Source of the DNA: Wolfiporia cocos
Taxonomy: Eukaryota; Basidiomycota; Agaricomycetes; Polyporales; Phaeolaceae
DNA length: 64,000 nt
Assembly: GCA_029448655.1 (NCBI GenBank)
Contig: JACCLO010000006.1
Location: forward strand, 62,001 to 126,000
Reading direction: 5' to 3'
Position 1 is the first letter of the stretch. Each line of letters begins with the position of its first letter. A program made the translations under genes and the position numbers. Below the pieces are notes generated by a model. The model was not told the DNA's origin. It did no database searches and worked only from the letters and a program-made list of their open reading frames with translations. Of this stretch, positions 11,078 through 21,293 are shown one piece after another.

Positions 11078-11775
11078 TGACACAAACAAGGTTGTGGGAC
11101 TCACACTATAGCTTGCTAACGACTTGAAGGAGTTGTTGAAGCTGGTGAGGAAACGCTTGTAGGCGCAGTAGGAATGTTATGTAACTATGCGATAGCAGAG
11201 AACAAATCTAAGGCTTATCCGCAGTGATAGCCCTACTTATATACATGCATTGTTTGGTTACCAGTAAGGGAGCCAAACATGAAGACGGTCTGTGCGCAGA
11301 CATAACTAATACAGCTAAGTCGTAAACTACAATAGACCATGTGCGCCGGTAATGGCCGCACCAGTAAGATCGTTTGTTTGGACCGTAGGTCCATGTTGTG
11401 GAAGTGGCTGTAGCTACGTTAGTAAGCCATGCATGTGATTCTTATATACCGGCATCGGGATATGAGTAATCGTAAAGGCATTGGCATGTGATAACGAGCG
11501 GGCCGCTTATCCAATTGTACTGACATAGCCCGGTATCGGGATATGAGTAAAGCGCGTGACATCGGAGGTTAGTCCGCTGAGTCATTGACGCATACAAACG
11601 TGTTATGTACGTGTTGTTATGACAAGTGGACGTATACCGCGTTGTGTACATGTTGTTTGGTTGCGTGTACGTGTAGACGGGCGCTTAGCAGCGTAAATGT
11701 CTACAAGGTCGTAGAAATACCAGATAAATAGGTAAAAATACGGGAAAAATAGTGGCATGTCCCAAATCTGTGACA
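11078..11775 (-). repeat. Inverted solo A LTR inside the A1 leader
   Basis: 698 bp, starts TGACACAAAC and ends CTGTGACA, i.e. an A LTR on the minus strand. TSD CTACC at 11073-11077 and 11776-11780; the uninterrupted site is seen in A3 (62436 region, CCCCCTACCCCCG). It lies 22 bp from the A1 5' LTR in opposite orientation, so the transcript of A1 would fold back on itself. Confidence 0.9.
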
Positions 11776-12779
11776 CTACCCCCGCCCTTGCGCTTGCGCT
11801 TGGGCCTGGGTTTCTATCCTACAGGGGTATATTGCTCGTTGCTGCGCACATCCCTTTCTGCCTGACAAGGCGATTGGGGTGATAGTTGAGATCTGGGGGA
11901 TACATCGCCATCCTCTGCAGAGGATTGGCAACCAGGAAAGCCACACCGCCTTTTTAGGCAGGAGGCCTACCTAACCCGGACTCCAGGGTCAAGGAGACAC
12001 GGTCCTCGCTGACAAGCTTGGACTGTGAGAGGTTAAGACCCGCCTGTGGAAAAAAGGGGACGGTCTGCCTGTGTGCGCCCAACCCCCTGTCATGGCAAGC
12101 GTTGTTCAGCGCCCCATCACTATCCACAGGGTCATCATTATGATGGCATGGGAATTTTCCAAAGCCGCCTCCCAGGCGTAAGGGACCTGCTTTGAACCCG
12201 TTATGGGAAAAGCAGTGAGGGGGGTGACGTAAAAAATCACCCTGCCATAGGTCACTCGCGGTAGCCAATAGCATAAGTCCTCCGGGCAGCTCGGCGTGCG
12301 AGCATGGGTCAAACGGATTTGGGGCCCCATTGGAAGAGAAGCGCGTGGCCCACTCCTTCGGGATGTGGAGCGCTGCTGTCTCGCGATCTTAGATGGACAG
12401 TGGTTTTTTAGCCCTGATGTGACACCCATGTGGCTATAGACGGCAACCTCATTGTTGAAGCATGGACAGGCTAAGGGATGTAAAATCCCAGCCACTTTCC
12501 GGCATCGTCCCTCCGGGGCGGTGTCGTGTATCCGAATCCCAATCATCTGACCCAGGAACCGGCCTGGCAGTCAGCAACTCTACCCCTGGAGTCGGCGCCT
12601 CTGACCGTTAGGGTCATGCGAATATCCGCGCCGTCTCGGCACAGGGTTTGCGCGCAACATAAGAGTAATTATGCCCCGTAGTACACCTTCTTTGCTCCTG
12701 AAAAGGAGTCCACTACCCTACCTTACATAACCCCTTTCATTCCTGTTCTTGGACGAATCACTGGGAAACTTCGTTTCTC
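11776..12779 (+). other. A1 leader
   Basis: About 1 kb without a convincing gene between the primer site and ORF1. It is nearly identical in A2 (43931-44935) and A3 (62434-63438). A 146-codon frame on the minus strand (12106-12546) is open in all three copies but runs antisense and is explained by the DNA identity of the copies. Such a long leader may hold packaging or translation signals; I cannot tell which. Confidence 0.6.
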
Positions 12780-13703
12780 ATGAAAGCTGCACTTTCTAGA
12801 ATCATGCCCCGCGTTACCCGTCGCACCCGTGGCTCCTCCACTGCCCCTTACGTTAAGCCGGCAAAGCGGTCACTTCTCAGCCGCATCGACACCGCCGACA
12901 TTCCTCGGGCAGAGGACGTCACCTACACACTTCCTGTAAAGGAAGATTACACTGGGAAACTCCATCTTTGGGAGATTCCCGTCCATATGCCAAAGCACAT
13001 CGCTGAGGCTGGGAAACCCGCTCCTCGACCTCCCAAACCAGTTCCGCTCGCCAAGCGCATCTGGACAGAGGAAGAGAAGCTAGCCGCTTCCATTACCGCC
13101 ATGGAGAACCTTATCGAACTCCGCGAACTCAACAAGCTCAAGCTCGCCCGCGATAAGCTGAATAAGCGAATCGCCGCCAAACAAGCCGCCAAGGAAGCCA
13201 AGCACGCATCTTCTTCACTGGCCCTCCGTCTCTCCAGCCCGGTGGCCGGACCATCCGTTCCGGCCAACCATCAGATTCTCGACCCTTCCCTCGTCTTCGG
13301 GAAGAAGAAGCCTCTCCAAGCATGCGCGCAAGTTATTCCCATGCTAGAAGGCACTCTTACTCGTCTCACTCCTCTCGCCAACCATCCCCCTAATTACCCA
13401 GGCTTCCATATGGAAAACGACATGCGTTTCCATACTATGGTAGTAGAATTAGAGGACTTGGTGGATAACGTAAAGGATAGAGCGAGACGGGGGAGGATCA
13501 CAAATAGAGATTGGAGAATTATGAAAAAGTACTGTAAACAGCTCGGCAGTATTTCCTTTTCGGATTGGCGTACGGACTTAGCTCGTATAGTAGCAGAATG
13601 CGTAGCGCTACATATTACTTTTGCCTTCGGTGTAACACCACCTGACAAGGTGGCAGGGCCCTCAACTACTTCGGTAGAAGAGGATATACTCGCGATTGTA
13701 TAG
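12780..13703 (+). CDS. A1 ORF1, coiled-coil protein upstream of gag
   Basis: 307 residues, ATG at 12780, stop at 13701-13703, intact; the start is the same in A2 and A3. Features: a basic Arg-rich N-terminus (residues about 8-20), a Pro-rich segment (about 80-92), a long Lys/Leu/Glu helix likely to form a coiled coil (about 100-145), and a C-terminal part (about 205-275) resembling the end of family B ORF1. I do not recognise a known domain. It precedes gag by 101 nt, so it may be translated from the same RNA as the first cistron or from a spliced form; the sequence does not settle which. Conservation of the frame in two distinct families argues for a real function. Confidence 0.75.
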   Translation: MKAALSRIMPRVTRRTRGSSTAPYVKPAKRSLLSRIDTADIPRAEDVTYTLPVKEDYTGKLHLWEIPVHMPKHIAEAGKPAPRPPKPVPLAKRIWTEEEKLAASITAMENLIELRELNKLKLARDKLNKRIAAKQAAKEAKHASSSLALRLSSPVAGPSVPANHQILDPSLVFGKKKPLQACAQVIPMLEGTLTRLTPLANHPPNYPGFHMENDMRFHTMVVELEDLVDNVKDRARRGRITNRDWRIMKKYCKQLGSISFSDWRTDLARIVAECVALHITFAFGVTPPDKVAGPSTTSVEEDILAIV

Positions 13704-13804
13704 TAGAAATACTATCGTCTTTTAACTCTGAAATAGAGTGCGAGTGTGATCTATAACGAAAGTTGCAGCTTTCAAACCCAATCCCTTCTTAAGAATCTAA
13801 GACA

Positions 13805-15838
13805 ATGAGTAACCGGAAACTAACATTCGTCACAAACAGATTCACAATGTCTTCCACCTCCTCCGTTAGCACCCCCCTCGCCCCCCGCAAGATGCGCCTC
13901 CGCTCAGAAGGTCCGGTAACCCCGGTAGCAGGGCCCTCAGGGACTCAACCCCTGGTGACCTTGGAGCACCTAAGCGAGGAAGAGGAAGAGGAAGAGGAAG
14001 AGGACGCACTGGAGTACGTTCCCCCACAAAGGGACTCTCCGTCCAACCCCATGGGAACGCGTCCAGGCACACCTATCCCCGGATACCCCCCGGCTCGCTA
14101 CACCCATCCGATCGGGCCCGTAACCACCTTAGAAATGGAGTTTTCGGGTCCGGCACGCCGAACCAATGCCGAGGTCGAAACAGGCCTCAAAGCGTACCTC
14201 CCAGAGGAGGAACACCACAAGGTGGATGGACCCCTCCATGGGGCAATCCTTGATGCCGCCGTACAACGAAGTGCGGCAATCAGTCACGACACGGCCGAGA
14301 CCCTCGGTCGGATGGTGCACGCCCGCCTGGAGCGAATCCATGGCAGAATCGACTCCCTGGCTGGGCAATCCAGGGCAATCGAACAGAAGGCCCAAGACGA
14401 GTTACACGAAGCGGTCAATTCGGTCCGCAACGAGGTTGTGTCCACCATGGTGGACCTTGGCAAGGAACTCCGGCAGGAGTACACCGCCAAGTTCTCCGAA
14501 ATGGAGAAACAGCTCCGGAAGGACTACCGGTCCCGGCTTGACGACCTCGAGGATGCGTTCGCCGAGCGCATGGAGAAGGTTGACGAGAAACTTCGGAGGA
14601 TTCGCAAGAATCCCTCCGTTCCCAACCCTCCCGGAGTCCGCACGCCCCCGGAAGAACCCGCACCGGCCCCCAGCACTGCTCAAACCCGTGCAGCCGAGGC
14701 CGCTGCCGCCGCACAAGCTGCAGCCGCTGCTGCAGCAGCCGTCGCCCCGCAAATTCCAGGTCTGCCTCAAAACCTGAAAATTCCCCCTCCCCCCGAATTC
14801 TCTGGGTCATCTGGAAAGGTGACTGCGCAGGAATGGGTGGAGAAGATGGGCCTGTACTTCGGTACGCTCAGGGTCTACGACGACCATGACCGTATCACCA
14901 CGGCCCTCTTCCGCGTCACAGGGGACGCATACAAATTTTTCTCGCCTCTCATCAAAAAGGCAGGAAATGGTGAACCTCTCGGCACCTGGGAGGACTTCAC
15001 CAAGTCAGTCATGGTGCAATATGGGAAGATGACGGATAAGGAGATCGCGAAAAAGGAAATTCGCGGCTACTACGGTACCAAGGGCAAGGAACTGGCAGAA
15101 TCAAACTACTTCAATTACTGTGAACGATTCCGCACCCTCGGCCGCCTCTCCGAAACCGCCAACGAGACTCTGGTTTGGGAATTCACCGAGACTCTCCCCG
15201 AAAAGGTTAAGGACACCTTGAACGTCCTCGGCAAGACCCCGTTCTTCAAGGCCCCGACTGACATCGAGCCCCTCATCGACTTCGCTCTGGAAATGTACCA
15301 AACGTCATATCCAGACAAGATCAAGGGCTCAATCTTCGAGAAGGCCGGCAAGAAGGACTCGGCACCTGCCGAAAAGAAGGAGACGTCCTCCACTTCTGCG
15401 AAGAAGTCGGAGAAAAAGAAGGACAAGGGAAAGGCGCCCGCCAAAGCCCCCGCCGACACCGCCAACGCCGTCTGCATGTACTGCAAGCAGACGGGACACT
15501 ATTTCAACAAGTGTCCTAAGCTTGCTGCGGACAAGGCTGCGGGAACATTCGTGCCTGCCGCTCAGCGGGCTGAACAACAAAGGGCGAAGGATGCAGCTGC
15601 CACGTCTGGAAAGACCACGGCTGCTCCTTCGGGTAGTGGAAAGGGACAGGTTTCTGGCAAGAAGCCGTACTCGGCGCCCCCCGCGGATGGCAAGACGTAT
15701 CGTGCCCGAACGATCTGGGAAGAAGTGACAGCTGACTCAAACTCAGCAGGACCCTCGGCCCCCACCACCACCGTCGCCAATGTCGGGACCATCTCGGTTC
15801 CTCTCGCCCCAACCACACGTCTCAAAGACGTTCTGTGA
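13805..15838 (+). CDS. A1 Gag
   Basis: 677 residues. Acidic Glu-rich stretch (about 60-68), coiled-coil-like region (about 175-275) and Ala-rich linker (about 295-315) precede a capsid-type region (about 325-500, beginning PPPPEFSGSSG). A classical CCHC zinc knuckle, C-x2-C-x4-H-x4-C, lies at about 558-571 with basic Lys/Ser-rich flanks, as expected of a nucleocapsid that binds the element RNA. An internal ATG at 13846 is a possible alternative start. The last 59 nt overlap pol, which lies in the +1 frame. Confidence 0.92.
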   Translation: MSNRKLTFVTNRFTMSSTSSVSTPLAPRKMRLRSEGPVTPVAGPSGTQPLVTLEHLSEEEEEEEEEDALEYVPPQRDSPSNPMGTRPGTPIPGYPPARYTHPIGPVTTLEMEFSGPARRTNAEVETGLKAYLPEEEHHKVDGPLHGAILDAAVQRSAAISHDTAETLGRMVHARLERIHGRIDSLAGQSRAIEQKAQDELHEAVNSVRNEVVSTMVDLGKELRQEYTAKFSEMEKQLRKDYRSRLDDLEDAFAERMEKVDEKLRRIRKNPSVPNPPGVRTPPEEPAPAPSTAQTRAAEAAAAAQAAAAAAAAVAPQIPGLPQNLKIPPPPEFSGSSGKVTAQEWVEKMGLYFGTLRVYDDHDRITTALFRVTGDAYKFFSPLIKKAGNGEPLGTWEDFTKSVMVQYGKMTDKEIAKKEIRGYYGTKGKELAESNYFNYCERFRTLGRLSETANETLVWEFTETLPEKVKDTLNVLGKTPFFKAPTDIEPLIDFALEMYQTSYPDKIKGSIFEKAGKKDSAPAEKKETSSTSAKKSEKKKDKGKAPAKAPADTANAVCMYCKQTGHYFNKCPKLAADKAAGTFVPAAQRAEQQRAKDAAATSGKTTAAPSGSGKGQVSGKKPYSAPPADGKTYRARTIWEEVTADSNSAGPSAPTTTVANVGTISVPLAPTTRLKDVL

Positions 15839-18800
15839 AGAACACACCAGCCCTGCAGCGGCTGGGAGTGTACAGCGTCCCGAAGAAGCGCACCTCTACG
15901 AAGAGGCTTCACAGAGACCCCTTATCTTGTGGGAAGATAAGGCGGTCGTACGTCACCCGGTATCCCATCTCGGTATATTCGGAAACTCGGCAATGGACTT
16001 TGCCCGGAGGACAAGGACACTAGCTACACGTGCCCCTCCTGTACAATACTTTCATCCTGACCCACTCGCGTTAAAATTTTTCACTTTGTATAATGTACAT
16101 GGAAACGATTCTCGAGACGACAATAAATCGTTCTCTATCGAAGTGGAACTGTGGGTATACGGAAAGAAAGTAAACGCCATGGCATTAATCGACACCGGTG
16201 CATCCATAAGCGTCATCGATAAGAAACTCGTACACGAGGAGAAGTTAGTCACTCAGAAACTACCCTCACCTCTCGAGATTCGCAACGCCGACGGTACCTC
16301 TAATACCGCCGGTAATATCAATATGGCAGTAAAAGCTTATATGGTGCACGAAGAACACAAGTCCACCGAATTCTTGTACGTAATGGACGTACAGAATGCG
16401 GATGTGATCCTCGGATATGACTGGTTCCTGAAACACAACCCGGACTTCAATTGGCCGGAAGGAACCTTCACATATCGGTGTACGGAAAAATGCAAACATG
16501 GCAAACGGGTTTCGATTTCTGAGGAAGAAGATGAAATCGAACCCCGCAACATCTATCAGATCATCAACGATTTTCCAATAGATTTTCTCGGCTTAGAGGA
16601 GCCTGAGAATCCCTTTGTCGCTTGGGTGAACACCCTTGACGAAGGAACGGAACTCCTAGTCGATGCCATTCAGTCGATAACGGAGAAGTCGGATGATGAA
16701 TTCCTGACAGATGCGGATCTCCAGAAATGGAAATCCTTGGTTCCAGAGGAATACCAGGAGTTTGGCCCCACGGTATTTTCTCAACGCGCATCCGAAAGGA
16801 TGCCCGAACGGAAACCATACGATCACGCCATCGACTTCCCCGATGACGCGGTACTACCGCCCCCGAGTAAGGCATACAAGATGTCTCCTCAGGAAGCGAA
16901 CTCGCTAGATCAGTGGATTCAGGAAGAGTTACGGAAGGGCTACATCCGTCACTCGAAATCCCCGATCGCGAGTCCGGTCTTCTTCGTCCCTAAAAAAGAC
17001 GGCGGAGCCCGAATGGTAGTCGATTACCGAAAGGTGAACGACTTGACCATTAAAAATAGGTACCCTCTCCCACGCATAGACGAGCTTATCGATAAGCTTA
17101 GCCAGGCTTCGATATTTACGAAGCTCGACTTGCGTTGGGGTTACAACAACGTAAGAATCAAGGAGGGAGATGAATGGAAGACCGCATTCATTACGCCTAA
17201 CGGCCTTTACGAAGCTGTAGTCATGTACTTCGGTTTTTGTAATGCACCCAGCACGTTCCAACACATGATGAACGATATTCTAGGTGACCTTATCAGAGAA
17301 GGAAAGGTCATTGTCTACCTAGACGACATCCTTGTGTTCGGAAACGACCTGTTGGAACACCGTCGTATTGTCAAGCAAGTATTACAAATCTTGCAAGACA
17401 ACGACTTGTTCGCGAAGCCTGAAAAGTGCTTCTTCGAACAAAGCAGTATTGAATACCTGGGAATGATCATTTCCAAAGGAAAAGTCGAAATGGACCCTAA
17501 GAAGGTAGCCGGCGTAATGGACTGGCCTACACCTGCCAAGGTGAAGGACGTCCAGGCCTTTGTTGGCTTCGCCAACTACTACCGTCGGTTCATTAAAGAC
17601 TTCTCCAAAGTGGTTAAGCCGTTAACCGAACTGTCCAAGAAAAACACGCAGTGGAACTGGGGACCCGAACAAGCGGAAGCCTTCCAAACTCTCAAGGAAG
17701 CTTTCACATCGGCTCCAATACTCCGGATCCCAGATCAGGAGTCCCCGTTCCGCGTGGAAGCGGATTCTTCCGATTACGCAACTGGTGCGGTGCTATCGCA
17801 ATACTCTTCGGAGGATAAGCTCTGGCACCCGGTAGCCTTTTACTCGAAATCTCTATCAGCACCCGAAAGGAACTATGAGATTTACGATAAGGAGTTGCTT
17901 GCAATCATCCGCGCTCTAGAGGAATGGAGACATTACCTCGAAGGACATCCACACAAATTTGAAGTATGGTCGGATCATCTCAATCTGACATATTTCAAAT
18001 CGGCACAACGGCTAACCCAGAGACAGGCACGTTGGAGTCTTTACCTGACAAGGTTCAACTTCACCATGTGTCACAAACCCGGTAAAACAATGCTCACGGC
18101 TGATCCTCTGTCACGGAGGCCAGACCATGAAGAGGGGGTGGAACTCGATAATCGCGATCAAATTTTGCTGAAACCGGAATACTTCACGGTTAGGGCGCTA
18201 GAAGCGTCACAGCAGGAGATACAATCAGGCGATGAGGACCTTCTCCGACAAATCCGACAAGCCCTCATGGACGATCAGATTACCAAGGATTACCAGGAAC
18301 TACTGAAAAGTGGTCCAAAGGAATTCGGTAAAGATCTCCAGGAATGGAACATGGAGGCCGGATTACTCCTCAGACGAGGAAAAGTGTACGTTCCAAAAGA
18401 ACCTAAGGAATTGCGCACGAAGATACTGGAGTTACATCATGACCATGTGACTGCCGGTCACTTCGGACGATGGAAGACCTATGAACTTCTATCGCGTAAT
18501 TACTGGTGGCCTGGAATGACCACGATGGTAAAGCAATACGTGGAAGGTTGTGACACATGCCAACGCATGAAGAACCACAACCAGACCCCGTATGGACCCC
18601 TGCAACCGCTCCCAGTACCGGAAGCGCCATGGGACACAGTCACAATTGACCTCATCGTCCACCTACCACCCAGCGGCGAATTGAAACAATTCAATGCTAT
18701 TATGGTAATAGTGGACCGGCTTACCAAACGAGCACATTTCATTCCCACGTCAGACGGAATAACGGCAAAAGAATTAGCGAACCTCCTGTACCTTCGGATT

Positions 18801-20315
18801 TACCCGAACCACGGACTTCCGAAACAAATCATTTCGGATAGAGGCCCGCAATTCGCAGCCGCCTTATTCAAGGGATGGTGTGAGCAATTGGGAATCCAAC
18901 GGTCAATGACAACCGCCTATCACCCGCAAGCGGATGGCCAGACGGAGAGAGTTAACCAGATCCTGGAACAATATCTTAGATGTTACATCGATGTTATTCA
19001 GAAGGATAATTGGTCATGGTTTCTCCCAACGGCTGAATTCGTGTACAACAACGCGGCTAGTGAGACAACAAAGAATAGCCCATTCTTTGTCGAACTAGGA
19101 AGGCACCCTAATGCAGGACCCACGAATTTACGTCCAACACCATACACGGACCTAAATGTCATTGCTTACGAAAGATGGTCAGCACAAGAACAAGCTAAGG
19201 CAGCAATGAAATTGGCTGCTGAACGCTGGTCTTGGTACTACGATCAACACAAGCGCTCGGTACCATTTAAAGTCGGCGACAAAGTACTCGTTGACGCCCG
19301 TAGCTGGCAAGACTCCGAAAGAAGTCTTAGTCCACGCTATTTGGGACCATTTAAGATAATTGAACAATTATCGCCGGTCACCTTTAGGGTACACATGGAC
19401 GAGCAATACAGGGCTTACCACCCCGTATTCCACGCTTCCAAATTGGTCATGTACAAGGACCCGGTGCATCAGAAAAGACCAGAGCCTCAACCAGAAATGG
19501 TCGACGGCGAGGAATTATGGGAAGTTGAGAAGATCTTAGATCATCGTCTCCGCGCAGGAAGAGTTGAATACAGAATCCGATGGAAAGGATTCGGTATCAA
19601 TGACGACTCCTGGGTACGCGAAGCCGATCTCGACACGGCATATGACATTCTGCAAGAATACAAGGCTTCACACGCCATTCCAATGCAGGATGTCCCCCTC
19701 AGGCGATCAGCTAGAAGGAAAGAAGCAGTTCATGTCTTCGACCCTGACAGCGACGACTGGGAAGCCGACGAATGCACGTGGCCAGACGACTGGCCGCAGT
19801 ATCGCGAAGAATTTGCGAAGGATCCTAAGCAGCGCATGGTTAGACACCCCGATGGGGGATGGATGTCAGCGGACATTAACCAAAATGCGGACTTAAAAAT
19901 CGTAGTCGGTGAAGGCGGCCGAATGCCGGAAAAAGGAACCAAGGACTCGGTTGGATTTGACCTGTACACTGCAACAGGCGACGTTCTGCCAGCTCACGGG
20001 CAGGCAGAATACAACACCAAACTGAAGATCCAGGTACCTTTCGGCACTTACGGATGTATCGCCCCCCGCTCTAGTCTCGCCCGCAAAGGCATAGACGTAA
20101 TGGGTGGCGTTATCGACCACGATTATCAAGGCGAAGTAATCATCATTCTCCGGAATCACTCCGACATATCTATCGATATTCGGGCCGGTGATAAGATTGC
20201 TCAGCTCATCTGCGAAGTTGCTAAGGACCCGCACATTACGCTACACGGAAAATCTTACTTTGAAAAGATTAAATCCGAGCGCGGTACTGGTGGATTCGGC
20301 TCCACAGGAAAGTAA
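15780..20315 (+). CDS. A1 Pol: protease, RT, RNase H, integrase, chromodomain, dUTPase
   Basis: 1511-codon open frame in the +1 frame relative to gag. Aspartic protease DTGAS at 138-142; RT with YLDD at about 513-516; RNase H from about 658; integrase zinc-binding HHCC at about 885-925 and catalytic D, D, E at about 956, 1019 and 1054; a GPF-type motif near 1185; chromodomain about 1243-1295; and a complete trimeric-type dUTPase at about 1378-1511 with motifs GFDLYTA, PRSSLA, GVIDHDYQGEV, GDKIAQLI and GTGGFGSTG. dUTPase hydrolyses dUTP and would lower uracil in the cDNA; a C-terminal placement is unusual. An ATG exists at 15780, but expression as a Gag-Pol fusion by a +1 shift just before the gag stop is equally possible. 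Inferred to be functional from its open frame. Confidence 0.95.
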   Translation: MSGPSRFLSPQPHVSKTFCEEHTSPAAAGSVQRPEEAHLYEEASQRPLILWEDKAVVRHPVSHLGIFGNSAMDFARRTRTLATRAPPVQYFHPDPLALKFFTLYNVHGNDSRDDNKSFSIEVELWVYGKKVNAMALIDTGASISVIDKKLVHEEKLVTQKLPSPLEIRNADGTSNTAGNINMAVKAYMVHEEHKSTEFLYVMDVQNADVILGYDWFLKHNPDFNWPEGTFTYRCTEKCKHGKRVSISEEEDEIEPRNIYQIINDFPIDFLGLEEPENPFVAWVNTLDEGTELLVDAIQSITEKSDDEFLTDADLQKWKSLVPEEYQEFGPTVFSQRASERMPERKPYDHAIDFPDDAVLPPPSKAYKMSPQEANSLDQWIQEELRKGYIRHSKSPIASPVFFVPKKDGGARMVVDYRKVNDLTIKNRYPLPRIDELIDKLSQASIFTKLDLRWGYNNVRIKEGDEWKTAFITPNGLYEAVVMYFGFCNAPSTFQHMMNDILGDLIREGKVIVYLDDILVFGNDLLEHRRIVKQVLQILQDNDLFAKPEKCFFEQSSIEYLGMIISKGKVEMDPKKVAGVMDWPTPAKVKDVQAFVGFANYYRRFIKDFSKVVKPLTELSKKNTQWNWGPEQAEAFQTLKEAFTSAPILRIPDQESPFRVEADSSDYATGAVLSQYSSEDKLWHPVAFYSKSLSAPERNYEIYDKELLAIIRALEEWRHYLEGHPHKFEVWSDHLNLTYFKSAQRLTQRQARWSLYLTRFNFTMCHKPGKTMLTADPLSRRPDHEEGVELDNRDQILLKPEYFTVRALEASQQEIQSGDEDLLRQIRQALMDDQITKDYQELLKSGPKEFGKDLQEWNMEAGLLLRRGKVYVPKEPKELRTKILELHHDHVTAGHFGRWKTYELLSRNYWWPGMTTMVKQYVEGCDTCQRMKNHNQTPYGPLQPLPVPEAPWDTVTIDLIVHLPPSGELKQFNAIMVIVDRLTKRAHFIPTSDGITAKELANLLYLRIYPNHGLPKQIISDRGPQFAAALFKGWCEQLGIQRSMTTAYHPQADGQTERVNQILEQYLRCYIDVIQKDNWSWFLPTAEFVYNNAASETTKNSPFFVELGRHPNAGPTNLRPTPYTDLNVIAYERWSAQEQAKAAMKLAAERWSWYYDQHKRSVPFKVGDKVLVDARSWQDSERSLSPRYLGPFKIIEQLSPVTFRVHMDEQYRAYHPVFHASKLVMYKDPVHQKRPEPQPEMVDGEELWEVEKILDHRLRAGRVEYRIRWKGFGINDDSWVREADLDTAYDILQEYKASHAIPMQDVPLRRSARRKEAVHVFDPDSDDWEADECTWPDDWPQYREEFAKDPKQRMVRHPDGGWMSADINQNADLKIVVGEGGRMPEKGTKDSVGFDLYTATGDVLPAHGQAEYNTKLKIQVPFGTYGCIAPRSSLARKGIDVMGGVIDHDYQGEVIIILRNHSDISIDIRAGDKIAQLICEVAKDPHITLHGKSYFEKIKSERGTGGFGSTGK
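18128..18139 (+). promoter_or_regulatory. Internal copy of the A polypurine tract
   Basis: TGAAGAGGGGGT within the RNase H-integrase linker is identical over 12 nt to the 3' polypurine tract at 20341-20352. It could act as a second plus-strand primer (central PPT), though it also encodes part of a conserved DHEEGV peptide. Confidence 0.4.
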
Positions 20316-20340
20316 TCGTTCCATTAGGGACAATGAAACC

Positions 20341-20354
20341 TGAAGAGGGGGTAA
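20341..20354 (+). promoter_or_regulatory. A1 3' polypurine tract
   Basis: TGAAGAGGGGGTAA immediately precedes the TGTCACAG start of the 3' LTR. Standard position for the primer of plus-strand DNA synthesis. Confidence 0.85.
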
Positions 20355-21053
20355 TGTCACAGATTTGGGACATGCCACTATTTTTCCCGTATTTTTACCT
20401 ATTTATCTGGTATTTCTACGACCTTGTAGACATTTACGCTGCTAAGCGCCCGTCTACATGTACACGCAACCAAACAACACGTACACAACACGGTATACGT
20501 CCACTTGTCATAACAACACGTACATAACACGCTTGTACGCGTCAATGACTCAGCAGACTAACCTCCGGTGTCACGCGCTTTACTCATATCCCGATACCGG
20601 GCTATGTCAGTACAATTGGATAAGCGGCCCGCTCGTTATCACATGCCAATGCCCTTACGATTACTCATATCCCGATGCCGGAATATAAGAATCACATGCA
20701 TGGCTTACTAACGTGGCTACAGCCACTTCCACAACATGGACCTACGGTCCAAACAAAAGATCTTACTGGTGCGGCCATTACCGGCGCACATGGTCTATTG
20801 TAGTTTACGACTTAACCATATTAGTTATGTCTGCGCACAGACCACCTTCATGTTTGGCTCCCTTACCGGTAACCAAACAAAGCATGTATATAAGTAGGGC
20901 TATCACTGCGGATAAGCCTTAGATTTGTTCTCTGCATTCGCACAGTCACATATCATCTCTGCTTGCGCCCACTAGCCTCCTCAGCAACCTCCAGCAACTC
21001 CTTCAAGTCGCTTTCAAGGTTATAGTGTGAGTCCCACAGTCTAGTCTGTGTCA
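20355..21053 (+). repeat. A1 3' LTR (699 bp, uninterrupted)
   Basis: Full A LTR from TGTCACAGATTT to GTCTGTGTCA. TATATAAG at 20887-20894 and the presumed RNA start AGATTTGTTCT at 20921-20931. TSD AATTT follows at 21054-21058. This copy gives the empty site for E1. Confidence 0.95.
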
Positions 21054-21293
21054 AATTTGTCGGTGACCAGCTTATGTTTATCGACCAATCGTTGTAATAT
21101 GACTGATATGGTTGCGCCACTGTCAATTAAAGCCAGAGCCTGCACTTTTTGCCCATATACCCAGAGTGTTACTTCGACACGGAAAGATCGAGTGAAGTCG
21201 CGCGCATCGTTGCCAAAAATACGTTGACTCGAATACACTCTTTACAGCGGGTACGGGACTAAAATTACACGGGAGCACAAGTGGGCAGGTCAT
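21054..21293 (-). pseudogene. B1 pol, N-terminal part
   Basis: Continuation of the B1 pol gene on the far side of A1, with the DSGAT protease motif near 21110-21125 and the start codon at 21293-21291 overlapping the gag stop (TGATG). A 5-bp deletion relative to B2 near 21222 shifts the frame between the start and the protease. Confidence 0.88.

Larger units (their letters stand above)
9780..21053 (+). mobile_element. A1: family A Ty3/gypsy chromovirus with ORF1, gag, pol
   Basis: Begins TGTCACAGATTTGG, ends GTCTGTGTCA and is flanked by AATTT on both sides, inserted in the B1 pol gene. Order: 5' LTR (broken by solo LTR E1), self-primer site, leader (broken by an inverted solo A LTR), ORF1, gag, pol, polypurine tract, 3' LTR. 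All three reading frames are open, so proteins could be made, but both nested solo LTRs lie in the part needed for reverse transcription. The two LTRs differ at a number of positions, mainly transitions, so this is not a very young insertion. Confidence 0.93.

Noticed and set aside
12106..12546. Minus-strand frame of 146 codons conserved in A1, A2 (44262-44702) and A3 (62765-63205)
   Set aside because: Antisense to the element leader; conservation follows from near-identical DNA of recent copies. No codon-level evidence for a gene.
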